From Bacteroidota bacterium (lineage in GTDB: Bacteria > Bacteroidota > Bacteroidia > J057 > JADKCL01): 64,000 nucleotides of DNA. The notes under the pieces were generated by a model, which saw only the letters and a list, made by a program, of their open reading frames with translations, ran no database searches and was not told the DNA's origin. Of this stretch, positions 10,501-17,159 are shown piece by piece (the first letter of the stretch is position 1; every line of letters begins with the position of its first letter). The stretch lies in contig JADKCL010000014.1 of NCBI GenBank assembly GCA_016718825.1, forward strand, positions 62,001 through 126,000, given 5' to 3'. Both the position numbers and the translations under genes were made by a program.

Positions 10501-10873
10501 TGAAGCTAGTCGCTTAAATGAGCACCTGAAAACAACTGAAGCAGCAAATTCATTGATAAATTCGCTTCGAACAACTGGCGGATTGCCATCTAATTTTGTC
10601 ACCAAAGCGGAAGCAATTGCTGCCGGGTGGGAAGCAGGGAGAGTGTTAAATAATTTTATCCCTGGGGCACAAATTGGAGGCGATGTCTTTGCGAATTCCA
10701 ATGATAGGCTACCAACTGCACCAGGTAGAGTTTGGTACGAAGCAGATATTGGAGGGGACAATACGAAAAAGCGGAAAAATTCTCCGGGCACGAGACTTCT
10801 ATATTCAAGTGATGGCTTATTGTTTATTACTTCGGATCATTACGCTACCTTTGATCCGATTGGAAATTATTAA
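4511..10873 (+). CDS. Giant DUF4157 polymorphic toxin with TNT NADase and barnase-type RNase domains
   Basis: A 2,120-residue protein (a TTG at 4502 would add three residues). Order: charged N terminus; DUF4157 domain about residues 147-235 with HELAH at 210-214; acidic stretch about 295-435; Gly-rich stretch about 436-485; Ala-rich coiled coil about 570-1070; hydrophobic and glycine-zipper region about 1073-1300; Asn/Thr linker; two PxGYxW repeats (about 1455-1534); TNT domain (about 1607-1727) with DRFGG Arg1627 and GGGKQY Gln1702; a pre-toxin domain with HEFNE; and a barnase-like RNase (about 2010-2120). The barnase catalytic triad is visible as Glu2077 (EADI), Arg2095 (TRLLYSSD) and His2110 (SDHYATF). 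DUF4157 proteins are often linked to extracellular contractile injection systems. Barstar-like genes follow directly. Delivery route is inferred; both toxin domains are well supported by motifs. Confidence 0.92.
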   Translation: MYAPRQHRQEKKKPYSNFLALENPEHEGPIMAPPMYSATGMNAESEEKEEQKDDKKKAAPAVKEATEQTAVQNNKQKQEAEGGESESETASESKSVQKKPLGRSENPPQFKLKAGEPFQFKFADAPVQMKTGDGPGSGGSSSASGGGLPENVRAQMEGSFGTSFDDVKVTANSNTAKSAGALAFAQGNNIHFAPGQYNPESKGGQELLGHELAHVVQQRQGRVQANAEVGGMSVNNDHSLEAEADSMGAKAAQFKAESSAPVQKMSAAGNGGGAVQMKKDPNAAPNAEKSQEAKVAEEESKEQDSQEADQTYGDLNDDLALGGFTKEAEEETKEGEGEEGHEETVAKGDKPENGEVESAEDEKDADSEGAANAQTEESETEEKEGEETQEGPEDAAKDTAENEEPESEEAEEAKEEAQGKEGENQESKSEAPSEGDAGAGAGGVEGAGGGAGAGAGGGGDAGSGGGGGGESGGGAVSGGGGEPITVLQPERGNFGEGEEPDLMVVNEEAVGEFDSKRIIKDNGDGTYIVVSGNPPVSDMGSSDLPVQMFGDPTKTKPIKKKLSKSQSKEMFGSNREKTKSYLAEFESAAKSKIATLESAKSGIAGQINTGASAAKAAILAAAAAEKSRVEGAFEAHKAALLADAERIKGEVRTQMQTSVGLVQTAAQTAKANVEAEFTAQDAAFVALEPVQKEKFTAAFDKGREDMIKAAEELGKIAIEKGEAKAQEYDAIPTPEMSWDEELLNGGDYEKDRHNARVKAAREVGKSYSDQFMEKAKAEGEKLKGSGEAELHKYVTDSVTASREGIAQRKQAAFDQITAQETGAIQTLQANCDATIAGIDAGATGGVAALDQQKAQALGQIETTAQGKMQAVDTVAQEKVTNLETQVQSSIDALTNQVNMTITGVSSRKNPNANAVNNQLKGALQGIEGGVQSSMTTIDGGILASIDGLNSTATETATEMNTAATAFIDGGAEMKTTLVTNLETQRDGFTTASTTIAEGASTSMTQSAESAAKDMQDQYKAVTADFDKAQAGLDAKMTENSSAFKANIQEQLNGIDAKIKEEADKAYDAVQPRWVSWLLTAIDILVMIIITAVVLIAVASGVGILGLLLIGAVAGAIGGAIKYGARVGLTSEEASWAGLGTEMLNGAVDGLNIAVGMIPGLGPVASALSQIGMGALGGAIKYGGDCLINGKEFSWSALGGKVFLGGLEGAMGMIGGKAGDGVSNYLTKKIGTEAMERLGNKIIVDVAKTGTEAMFDTVNGGLQNMFESYFETGTLDFGKFTEKITIGEFLTNAATSKVTDVGAGKISDGAISHFNITPKTDGGSSNDPTNGSQSETVGGDNTTTNKSENVGGDNTPVNTDQTNNVGGDNTPPVNETPITNDQTNNVGDGNNSTPETQNNTLSGDGKNKDSNTDPANQGGDTPVLVPPVNQNPTTDTNPTPDPSKTNGQKQAEAKGYPEAPKGFEWVAKSDGTPYLKRQSGRKADLPEVKFDANTGQFTPVKTAPDGYHWNYENGTFTVRPNGNSGDLPAMQYDPVTQGFMTADGKPYNGDITTLPVRGQDFDGFTKSVRDPKFDPDTAKQAYELYAKKDWAALEKLFNEKGLNDGWPPNRGFIDMKPGVLKAGDSFDRFGGKIGDDGKFVDTGRFVAPFGADFGGRALPQTHLDGDPVTGEKPEFKGYKILKDIPVTEGDAIPWFGQPGGGKQYELPKGGIEKLIADGYIVEITAPNLHGKTEGGDGTTNNSNNVDGGGMKGKDVYTPAVNDADRISTLTNAEIQTNILDAVGGAGTLHGGATVHFDTESGSFQMNVGGNQFTVNIDTNFNASTATTAHGGDQGAAINKITVVDGQVVVTIGFSGEHSRSDMDKMAIHEFNEVADIVGQIESLKSKEGKNVSDSDIEALISQQQEASVFRPDADPSKMSESNMTAHDRAALQEMKALASEIANFVDPSGRQRDPKAEMQRLLSSMGISDISDPRVKLISDLTGVNISDYVSKSASSAAEASRLNEHLKTTEAANSLINSLRTTGGLPSNFVTKAEAIAAGWEAGRVLNNFIPGAQIGGDVFANSNDRLPTAPGRVWYEADIGGDNTKKRKNSPGTRLLYSSDGLLFITSDHYATFDPIGNY

Positions 10874-10880
10874 TTTTCTG

Positions 10881-11177
10881 ATGAAAGAGTATATCATACA
10901 TGGTTCAAGAATTAAGACAATCAACGATTTTCTGAAATTGGCGGAAAATGTGTTTAGTTATACATTTCTTGAAGATAGCGATTTGGAGGATTTTGCGGTA
11001 TTTGCAAAGGCAAACCTTGAAGTTCCAAGCATCATTATTTGGAAGGATTCTGGAAATTCCCATCGTGCGTTAGGGTATGATTACGGAAAAATTATTGACT
11101 CGTTTCCATTTCATATCGCAAAATCTCGGAGCGGGGAAATTATAGCCGAAAAAAGCATTTTTGTAAGCTTACGATAA
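10881..11177 (+). CDS. Divergent barstar-like protein
   Basis: A 98-residue protein starting 7 bases after the barnase-tipped toxin, in the cognate immunity position. The N terminus (IIHGSRIKTINDFLKLAE) follows the barstar pattern of a beta strand then a helix, and PSIIIWKDSG...ALGYDY resembles the later strand and helix. The barstar inhibitory helix YYGxNxDALxD is not recognisable; the equivalent region reads FLEDSDLEDFAVF. It may be a barstar that has diverged to fit this RNase tip, or a degenerate duplicate of the gene at 11207. Family placement is tentative. Confidence 0.6.
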   Translation: MKEYIIHGSRIKTINDFLKLAENVFSYTFLEDSDLEDFAVFAKANLEVPSIIIWKDSGNSHRALGYDYGKIIDSFPFHIAKSRSGEIIAEKSIFVSLR

Positions 11178-11206
11178 TTAACGTTGAGAAAAAACATAAT
11201 TAGAAA

Positions 11207-11497
11207 ATGACTCAATACATCATAGACGGCACAAAATTTTATTCTGTCTCTGGCTTTCATGAAGTAGTACGTGAAATTTTTGATTTTGGTCAGTATTATG
11301 GCGCTAATCCAGACGCCTTACGAGATTTCCTTTCGACAGAGCTTGAAAGGCCATTGGAAATTGTTTGGAAATACTGTGAACGATCAAGAGAAAGTCTGGG
11401 GGAGAGAGAATTTCAAAAGTTGGTCGGGATTTTTGAATATTTCGTAGAAAACGAAAAGGATCGTCCAAAGAAATTCTTTTTTCGGATGGAGGACTAA
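11207..11497 (+). CDS. Barstar-family RNase inhibitor (immunity protein)
   Basis: A 96-residue protein with the barstar hallmark YYGANPDALRDFL at about residues 28-40. The two aspartates equivalent to barstar Asp35 and Asp39, which plug the barnase active site, are both present. Barstar-type proteins bind and block barnase-family RNases in the cytoplasm. It lies 29 bases after another barstar-like gene behind the barnase-tipped toxin, so it is the best candidate for cognate protection. It resembles the orphan barstar at 21567 closely, suggesting duplication within the locus. Confidence 0.93.
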   Translation: MTQYIIDGTKFYSVSGFHEVVREIFDFGQYYGANPDALRDFLSTELERPLEIVWKYCERSRESLGEREFQKLVGIFEYFVENEKDRPKKFFFRMED

Positions 11498-11552
11498 ATA
11501 TTATTTACACAATCCTGTGATTCAATTACCTTAATTTTAAAATGCAAAATAA

Positions 11553-11717
11553 ATGATCTCAAAGGCAGAAGCAATTGAAGTATTGAAATCTAACTTGGCT
11601 CAAAGAGGGGAGAAATACAATTCAATGTTCTCTATAGAATGCGTTTCATTCAAGAAGAGATGGAAACTTGCAGACCCTGATACTCAAAAAAAAGCAACGG
11701 ACATTTACCTTGCCTAG
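11553..11717 (+). CDS. Short hypothetical protein, possibly a truncated gene
   Basis: A 54-codon frame between barstar and the next displaced toxin module, beginning MISKAEAIEVLK and ending at a TAG. It is basic and helical, with no recognisable domain. Its small size and position between cassettes suggest the 5' remnant of an immunity gene whose remainder was lost when the next module arrived. The 246 bases after it hold no further frame that I can support. Confidence 0.35.
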   Translation: MISKAEAIEVLKSNLAQRGEKYNSMFSIECVSFKKRWKLADPDTQKKATDIYLA

Positions 11718-11963
11718 TACACGGTTTCGTGGTCATTTGAGGGTGAAATGATCAAATGATCACCGCTGATATTTCTAATGAAACTGGTGAGATATTTTTG
11801 CGAATTGGGCAACCAAGCTATACTGGGTAATCCCCCATCGGCAGGAATTGGGCAGCATGTTGGAGCTAGCTGGAGGTCGTTCTTTCCCAAAATCCTAACC
11901 CAGTTTCGCATTTTCCATTTCAATTGCTCCCTTTATAGTTCACCAAATTCCTAAATTCAAGCC

Positions 11964-14201
11964 ATGTTGTTGCGATTCGTCTCCATTTGGCTTTGCATTG
12001 TTCCATTGATGCTAAGCAGTGGAAATGGTTTGCCATCACAGCAAATCACACCGAACCGCGGCTTCATCGACATGAAACCCGGCACGCTCAAGGCGGGCGA
12101 CAGCTTCGACCGCTTTGGTGGCAAGATTGATCCGGTTACAGGTAAATTCGTCGATACGGGCCGCTTTGTGGCACCGTTTGGCGCTGACTTCGGCGGACGT
12201 GCATTGCCGCAGACCCACCTCGACGGCGACCCCGTCACCGGTGAAAAACCCGAATTCAAAGGCTACAAAATCCTCAAAGACATCCCGGTCACTGAAGGCG
12301 ACGCCATTCCATGGTTTGGCCAACCCGGCGGTGGCAAACAATACGAACTCCCCAAAGGCGGCATCGAAAAGCTCATCGCCGACGGCTACATCGTCGAGAT
12401 CACAGCTCCCAACTTGCACGGCAAGACGGAGGGTGGCGACGGCAATACGAACGACACCAACAATGTGGATGGTGGCGACGTAACCACGAATGACACCAAC
12501 AATACGGATGGCGGAGGGATGAGGGGCCCCGAGGTCTATCCGACCGCGCCGGTAGGTGAGCGGGTGATGGATATGACGCCTGCGGAAATTGCCCAAGCCG
12601 TTCAGGATGCCGCAGGCCGCAAAGGAAGGCTGCCCGAGGGTGCAAAGGTCACGCCAACGACTACCCCTGGAACGTTCACGATGTCTTTCCCCGATCCGGC
12701 CAATCCGAAGAAAACCAAATCGATTGAACTCGTTGTCAACACCGACTTTGACCCCAAAAAGGCCAACACGGGACATGGTAAGGACCAAGGGGCTGCGATG
12801 AATACCATCACCGTCAAGGATGGCAAAATCACCGCCACCGTCGAACTCGGCAGCAACCACAGCAAGGCGGATGCGGACAAGATGATGGTGCATGAACTGG
12901 GCGAGATTGCCGACATCGTGGCGCAGATCGAAACCCGCAAAGCCGAGGACGCCAAAAATGGTACGACAACTTCCGATGCGGACCTGCAAAAGCTCATTTC
13001 GGAGCAACAGCAGGCCTCCGTTTTCAAGGATGGTGGCAGTGCCAATGAGGCCGATATGACTGCCCACGACCGCGCCGTGATCGCCGAGATCAATGCGCTT
13101 GCCGAAAATGCCAGGAATGCCACCGATGCAGCCGAGGCCAAAGCGGCTAACGACAAATTGCGCAAACTTTCGGAGTCCATGGGCATCCAAGGCCTCAATG
13201 ATCCAAGGATTGCCCTGATCGAAAAAACCACAGGAAGGCTGAATGGCGAGCAGTTGGCGGCACTTGCAGGAATGCGGGAAACGCCTCCTGGATATCGCTG
13301 GGTCAGGAATTCGGACGGGACATTGACCGTGGAAAACTTGCCTGGGAATGATGGGGGAGTTATGGAGTACGATTCGATAAAAGGCGAATTCATACCCAAG
13401 CCCGGAACCAAGCCGATCACGCATCCGGCAAAGAAGACTGCGGATCCATTTGGCTTTGGTGATCAGAGCTCTAATATGAACACGCGTAAAGGCTATCAAG
13501 AGGCTTCTATCCCAAGGAGTCAGGTAGTGGATACGCCAGTGAAACTTGATCCTAAACGCCAAGCCGCCTTTGAACGGATCAAGAAGCGTCTAGCCGATGC
13601 GGAAATTCCTATCAATTTGAAAACGGATGAAGGGCCACACAAAGCTGGTGATGTACTTACACAATTGGAGGCAGCACGCAAACTGGCACAGGCTGAGAGG
13701 GATAAGCACGCGGAAGGTACTGATGAATACAAGAATGCGCAGCAAGCGGTAGTCGAAATAAGTGAGCAGATTGGAGAAGTATCTTCGATGGCTATAGTTG
13801 AGGGAAAAATTGAAGGCGCAGAGGAGCTTCATTCTTCGATCCCTGGCAACGGCAAATCAGGACAGTTTGACCTAGTCTACCGCGGTCCCGATGGCACGAT
13901 TTATATTATTGAAGCTAAAGGTGGTGACGCAGGATTGGGCACCAAGACGGTGATTGACCCTGCCACTGGTGAAGAAATGGTTTTGCAGCAGGGTAGCCCC
14001 GAGTATAGGGATGCCATTCTTAAAATCATGGAAAAGCAAGCGGAAGCCACTGGAGATGAAAAGCTATTGGAGACTGTTGAAGCAATTCGTGCAGCGGCAA
14101 ATAGTGACAAACTTCAATATTTGCTTGGATCCCAAAAAGTAGGTGACGACGGGCAAATTTCTTCAGATTTCACATTGAACAAGTTCAACAACAAAAGATG
14201 A
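11964..14201 (+). CDS. Displaced toxin module: Sec-type leader, TNT domain, pre-toxin domain, PD-(D/E)XK nuclease tip
   Basis: A 745-residue protein. Residues 1-26 are a hydrophobic leader (MLLRFVSIWLCIVPLML). This joins abruptly to a TNT domain (about 30-155) nearly identical at DNA level to 9327-9712 of the big toxin. A pre-toxin domain (about 180-430) has HELGE and MTAHDRA, followed by a GYRW linker. The tip has the PD-(D/E)XK pattern with Asp636 (FDLVY), Glu650 and Lys652 (IIEAKGG), so a DNase or related nuclease is likely. The DUF4157, coiled-coil and membrane parts are missing. It looks like the C-terminal half of a sister toxin fused to a signal peptide. An Imm49-like gene starts 1 base after its stop codon. 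Confidence 0.85.
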   Translation: MLLRFVSIWLCIVPLMLSSGNGLPSQQITPNRGFIDMKPGTLKAGDSFDRFGGKIDPVTGKFVDTGRFVAPFGADFGGRALPQTHLDGDPVTGEKPEFKGYKILKDIPVTEGDAIPWFGQPGGGKQYELPKGGIEKLIADGYIVEITAPNLHGKTEGGDGNTNDTNNVDGGDVTTNDTNNTDGGGMRGPEVYPTAPVGERVMDMTPAEIAQAVQDAAGRKGRLPEGAKVTPTTTPGTFTMSFPDPANPKKTKSIELVVNTDFDPKKANTGHGKDQGAAMNTITVKDGKITATVELGSNHSKADADKMMVHELGEIADIVAQIETRKAEDAKNGTTTSDADLQKLISEQQQASVFKDGGSANEADMTAHDRAVIAEINALAENARNATDAAEAKAANDKLRKLSESMGIQGLNDPRIALIEKTTGRLNGEQLAALAGMRETPPGYRWVRNSDGTLTVENLPGNDGGVMEYDSIKGEFIPKPGTKPITHPAKKTADPFGFGDQSSNMNTRKGYQEASIPRSQVVDTPVKLDPKRQAAFERIKKRLADAEIPINLKTDEGPHKAGDVLTQLEAARKLAQAERDKHAEGTDEYKNAQQAVVEISEQIGEVSSMAIVEGKIEGAEELHSSIPGNGKSGQFDLVYRGPDGTIYIIEAKGGDAGLGTKTVIDPATGEEMVLQQGSPEYRDAILKIMEKQAEATGDEKLLETVEAIRAAANSDKLQYLLGSQKVGDDGQISSDFTLNKFNNKR

Positions 14202-14202
14202 G

Positions 14203-14979
14203 ATGGTAATTGAGCGACATGAGGTAGGAAAGATTCATTTTATCGAACGTACAAGGCGCAAGTTTTGGGAAGGTATTGAGGCTGGCGTGCCTGTGATTGA
14301 GAAGAATCCTGAAGAATTGATGGGACTAGCTGACCAAGCAATACGCAATGCCTGCCGATCAGTTTTTCTTGGGCTTGACAAGGGGGAGGTGCGCAAAGAC
14401 CTCGAAATTGCATTACACCTTGGGTTGACAAGATTTCAGGTCGCGGCTCAAAAATCGAGGGATTTTGCAATAGAGCTTGGGGGAAGAACGTATACCCTAA
14501 GCGATAACGGCTCCACCTCCTATTTGCGTAAAGTAGATTGGCTGCAATTGATATGTGTAGCTATCATTCTGAAAAAAACGGATGCCGCTAAACGTTTGAT
14601 CCAATTTGCAAATTCAGTTTTCGGCGCGGAAGTCCACGATGACGGTACAAACATCGGTAGGATTGTGACAGGATTCATTTCGTTGGTTGAGGGCACGAAC
14701 GTTGTTCTCCCAGAATTACCTATCCAAAGTCCTAGACCAGTCCAACTGCTTCAAGAACCGGTACTATCTTGTATGCACGAGATTGCACAAGCAGACGTTG
14801 TAGGCTTGCAACAGGTATTGATTGGAGCTTTGGAGAAGCACAAATTATTCTTCGATAATGACGAAAACCGCACGGAACCACTTGGATGGGTTTCCTTGAT
14901 GCTAAGTGCTATCGCTTCCATATCGCAGGATCGTGGCTTTGATTTGAAAGTGAAAAGCGACTATCTGTTTGCGATCTGA
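14203..14979 (+). CDS. Imm49-like immunity protein
   Basis: A 258-residue, mostly helical, soluble protein. The C-terminal stretch ALEKHKLFF...LGWVSLMLSAIASISQDRGFDLKVKSDYL matches, in order, the pattern of the other three Imm49-like proteins here (EALEGHKKYY...TPGWLSMRILA...GFAIEVESDYIPRW). The start context MVIERHEV also matches their MKxVERHxIS. Imm49 proteins are immunity partners in polymorphic toxin systems. It follows the nuclease-tipped module by 1 base and is the most divergent of the four copies, as its toxin tip is the most divergent nuclease. Confidence 0.8.
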   Translation: MVIERHEVGKIHFIERTRRKFWEGIEAGVPVIEKNPEELMGLADQAIRNACRSVFLGLDKGEVRKDLEIALHLGLTRFQVAAQKSRDFAIELGGRTYTLSDNGSTSYLRKVDWLQLICVAIILKKTDAAKRLIQFANSVFGAEVHDDGTNIGRIVTGFISLVEGTNVVLPELPIQSPRPVQLLQEPVLSCMHEIAQADVVGLQQVLIGALEKHKLFFDNDENRTEPLGWVSLMLSAIASISQDRGFDLKVKSDYLFAI

Positions 14980-14990
14980 TTAAGTTCTGA

Positions 14991-15680
14991 GTGAACTATC
15001 GCAGTGTTTCTGGCCATTCTCCTAAGTCTCATTTGATTCTCATAGAAATTGATATTCAGAAAGAGCGCAAAAGGCTGGAAAAACAACGCAGAAAGCGCCT
15101 CGCAGCCCAGGAAACAAAAAAGCGTACCACAGACGACGACGTCAAGAGTCAGGCCCATGCTGACATGATCAAAGCGAGCTCCAATCTCGGCACGATGGCG
15201 ACAGACATGGCGATTCGTCAAATCCTCCCCAATGCAGAGCAACTTCCAAGCGACATTCCCGGCAAAGGAAAGTCAGGACAATTTGACCGCGTGTACATCG
15301 ACGGCGATCAGATTTATGTCGTCGAGTCCAAAGGCGGCAGCTCAGATTTGGGTTCGCGGAAGGATCTCGATGGCCAACAGTCCCAACAAGGGACTCCACA
15401 ATATATCGCATCAGTGATCGCGAATATGGATCAAAAGGTCAAGGATGGTTATGAAGATCCCCGCTATGGAACGGATCCAGAATTCACAGCACAGATCGAC
15501 AAGTTGAGCGACACGCTTGACATACTGATTCCAGCCCAGCGCGAGGGACGGATCACTTCTTTGCAGATTTCCCAAAGGGTGGATTCAAATGGAAATTTGG
15601 TTTCTTCGGTGGAAGTCAAGAAATTTGAAAATTATTCCAAAAAGGCACCCACGGCTCCTAACCAAGGAAGCGGAAATTGA
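14991..15680 (+). CDS. Orphan PD-(D/E)XK nuclease toxin tip
   Basis: A 229-residue module with a GTG start. Residues 1-60 are basic (ERKRLEKQRRKRLAAQE), without a leader or pre-toxin domain. The nuclease core has Asp99 (GQFDRVYIDGD), Glu112 and Lys114 (VVESKGG), then DLGSRKDL and QQGTPQYI, a typical (D)...ExK restriction-endonuclease fold. It is nearly identical over long stretches to the module at 18812. It lacks any secretion or trafficking domain, so it can only be a displaced tip. The Imm49 gene downstream begins within or just after its stop codon. Confidence 0.8.
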   Translation: MNYRSVSGHSPKSHLILIEIDIQKERKRLEKQRRKRLAAQETKKRTTDDDVKSQAHADMIKASSNLGTMATDMAIRQILPNAEQLPSDIPGKGKSGQFDRVYIDGDQIYVVESKGGSSDLGSRKDLDGQQSQQGTPQYIASVIANMDQKVKDGYEDPRYGTDPEFTAQIDKLSDTLDILIPAQREGRITSLQISQRVDSNGNLVSSVEVKKFENYSKKAPTAPNQGSGN

Positions 15681-15682
15681 AC

Positions 15683-16525
15683 ATGAAAAACGTCGAAAGG
15701 CATAAAATTTCGTCTGCCCCGATTATTGAAAAATACATTGGGAAAATTGCCTCAAGAATTCCCGGCACAGTGCAGTTATTGAAAAACAATCCTAGCTATA
15801 CACTTGGGGTAATTCTAGCCGATGGCTTGGAGGCCGTCATCTATGCAGAGTGTGCAGGCCGGCCTCATGCAGAGACAATTCAAAGTTTCCGCGACTACAA
15901 AGCGATGGCACTTTCAAACTTTCGTTTTGGTGCTGGCAATGTACCATTTTCTGAAAAATTCTACGGCGAAGAAGTCGATTTCACGCCCCAACGAAAGACG
16001 GCCTTCATGTCCGTCGATTTTTGGGAGCAGGCATACGATGCTTGCATGCTTCTGCGCGACATGGATGGATTGAAATTCTTGGCCTCAGTACCAGAGGAGG
16101 TTTTTGTGCAATCGGATAGCGGCGCCTCGACTTCGGACCTGAGCTACTACCGTTTCCTCGCACACTTCTTCAACGGCGGAAAAGACACCGGCAAGCTGCT
16201 GATCAACGCCTTCGAAGAGGCCATGAAGCCCCAATCCAATCCCGTCCGCACGAAATTTGTTGAGCTTGTACGCATTCCCATCCTCGATCTGATGCAGGCA
16301 ATTGTGGAGGGAGACAATGCCAAGTTCAACGACTACCTTGTCGAAGCGCTCGAAGGCCATAAAAAATACTACGGCACCAAAGAAAACGCGATGGCCACCC
16401 CCGGTTGGCTGTCCATGCGCATCCTCGCCACCTGCGTCATGGCCGTGGACGCCAAAGGCTTTGCCATCGAGGTTGAGAGCGACTACATCCCTCGGTGGTT
16501 GTACATGGGCGAAGGAATCAAGTGA
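15683..16525 (+). CDS. Imm49 family immunity protein
   Basis: A 280-residue helical protein. I chose the ATG at 15683 (MKNVERHKIS), which matches the starts of its paralogues; a TTG at 15677 overlapping the toxin stop is also in frame. Conserved blocks are FRFGAGNVPFSE, YDACMLLRDMDGLKFLA, YYRFLAHFFNGGKDTGKL and ATPGWLSMRILA...ESDYIPRWL. The second half is almost identical to the gene at 19426 while the first 70 residues differ, which suggests gene conversion. It should protect against the nuclease tip at 14991. Confidence 0.85.
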   Translation: MKNVERHKISSAPIIEKYIGKIASRIPGTVQLLKNNPSYTLGVILADGLEAVIYAECAGRPHAETIQSFRDYKAMALSNFRFGAGNVPFSEKFYGEEVDFTPQRKTAFMSVDFWEQAYDACMLLRDMDGLKFLASVPEEVFVQSDSGASTSDLSYYRFLAHFFNGGKDTGKLLINAFEEAMKPQSNPVRTKFVELVRIPILDLMQAIVEGDNAKFNDYLVEALEGHKKYYGTKENAMATPGWLSMRILATCVMAVDAKGFAIEVESDYIPRWLYMGEGIK

Positions 16526-16557
16526 TGAAATAGCACTGCGATTCGCGGATGTGATTC

Positions 16558-16594
16558 AAAAATCCTAGCTTCACGATATGAGGCTAGGATTTTT
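16558..16594 (+). promoter_or_regulatory. Perfect 12-bp stem enclosing the start codon of the 16578 toxin
   Basis: AAAAATCCTAGC (16558-16569) is the exact reverse complement of GCTAGGATTTTT (16583-16594). The 13-base loop contains the ATG at 16578. The right arm ends in five T residues, so transcripts from the upstream Imm49 gene could terminate here. The same fold would bury the beginning of the toxin message. Whether it acts as terminator, translation brake or both cannot be told from sequence. Confidence 0.7.
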
Positions 16595-17159
16595 CTTGTT
16601 TCTTGCTGTGTGCTGGATGGCCGTTCCGTTGAGGGCGAGCTGCGTGGACATGACCATAATCGCGAGCCTCAGCGAGCAAATCGGTGAAGTCGCCTCCATG
16701 GCGGCAGTTGAAGGATTGATTCCCAATGCAAATCAAATTCACGCTGCTATTCCCGGAAAAGGAAAAACCGGCCAATTTGACAAAGTATACGTCGATGGCG
16801 ATACCGTTTACATCGTGGAATCGAAGGGTGCAAGTTCAGATTTGGGAACAAGGAAAGATTTGAATGGTGAACATTCGCAGCAAGGGACGCCGGAGTATAT
16901 GGACTCTGTGATTTCCAATATGAAAGAAAAAATTCGTGATGGGAAAAAGGACCCGAGATATTCCACCGATACCAAATTCAAGGATCAAATTGATAGTCTG
17001 TCTAGGACATTAACTGCGATCAACAAAGCAAAGGCAACACCTGGAAAACTTGTCTATTTAAAAGCTAGTCAGCGCGTTGACGCTAATGGGAAACTCATGC
17101 CAGAGGTAGAGCTGGTCAAATTTGAAAACTCCTCAAGAAAGTCAAATCAGCCAAAATGA
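16578..17159 (+). CDS. Leader-bearing orphan PD-(D/E)XK nuclease toxin
   Basis: A 193-residue protein. Residues 1-20 form a clear Sec-type leader (MRLGFFLFLAVCWMAVPLRA). This joins directly to the nuclease module, with Asp68 (GQFDKVYVDGD), Glu81 and Lys83 (IVESKGA), DLGTRKDL and QQGTPEYM. It belongs to the same nuclease family as the modules at 14991 and 18812 but is clearly more diverged. No DUF4157, TNT or pre-toxin part is present. Its start codon lies in the loop of a 12-bp hairpin. The Imm49 start at 17156 overlaps its stop codon by 4 bases. A predicted exported version of a toxin tip is unusual; export itself is inferred. Confidence 0.82.
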   Translation: MRLGFFLFLAVCWMAVPLRASCVDMTIIASLSEQIGEVASMAAVEGLIPNANQIHAAIPGKGKTGQFDKVYVDGDTVYIVESKGASSDLGTRKDLNGEHSQQGTPEYMDSVISNMKEKIRDGKKDPRYSTDTKFKDQIDSLSRTLTAINKAKATPGKLVYLKASQRVDANGKLMPEVELVKFENSSRKSNQPK

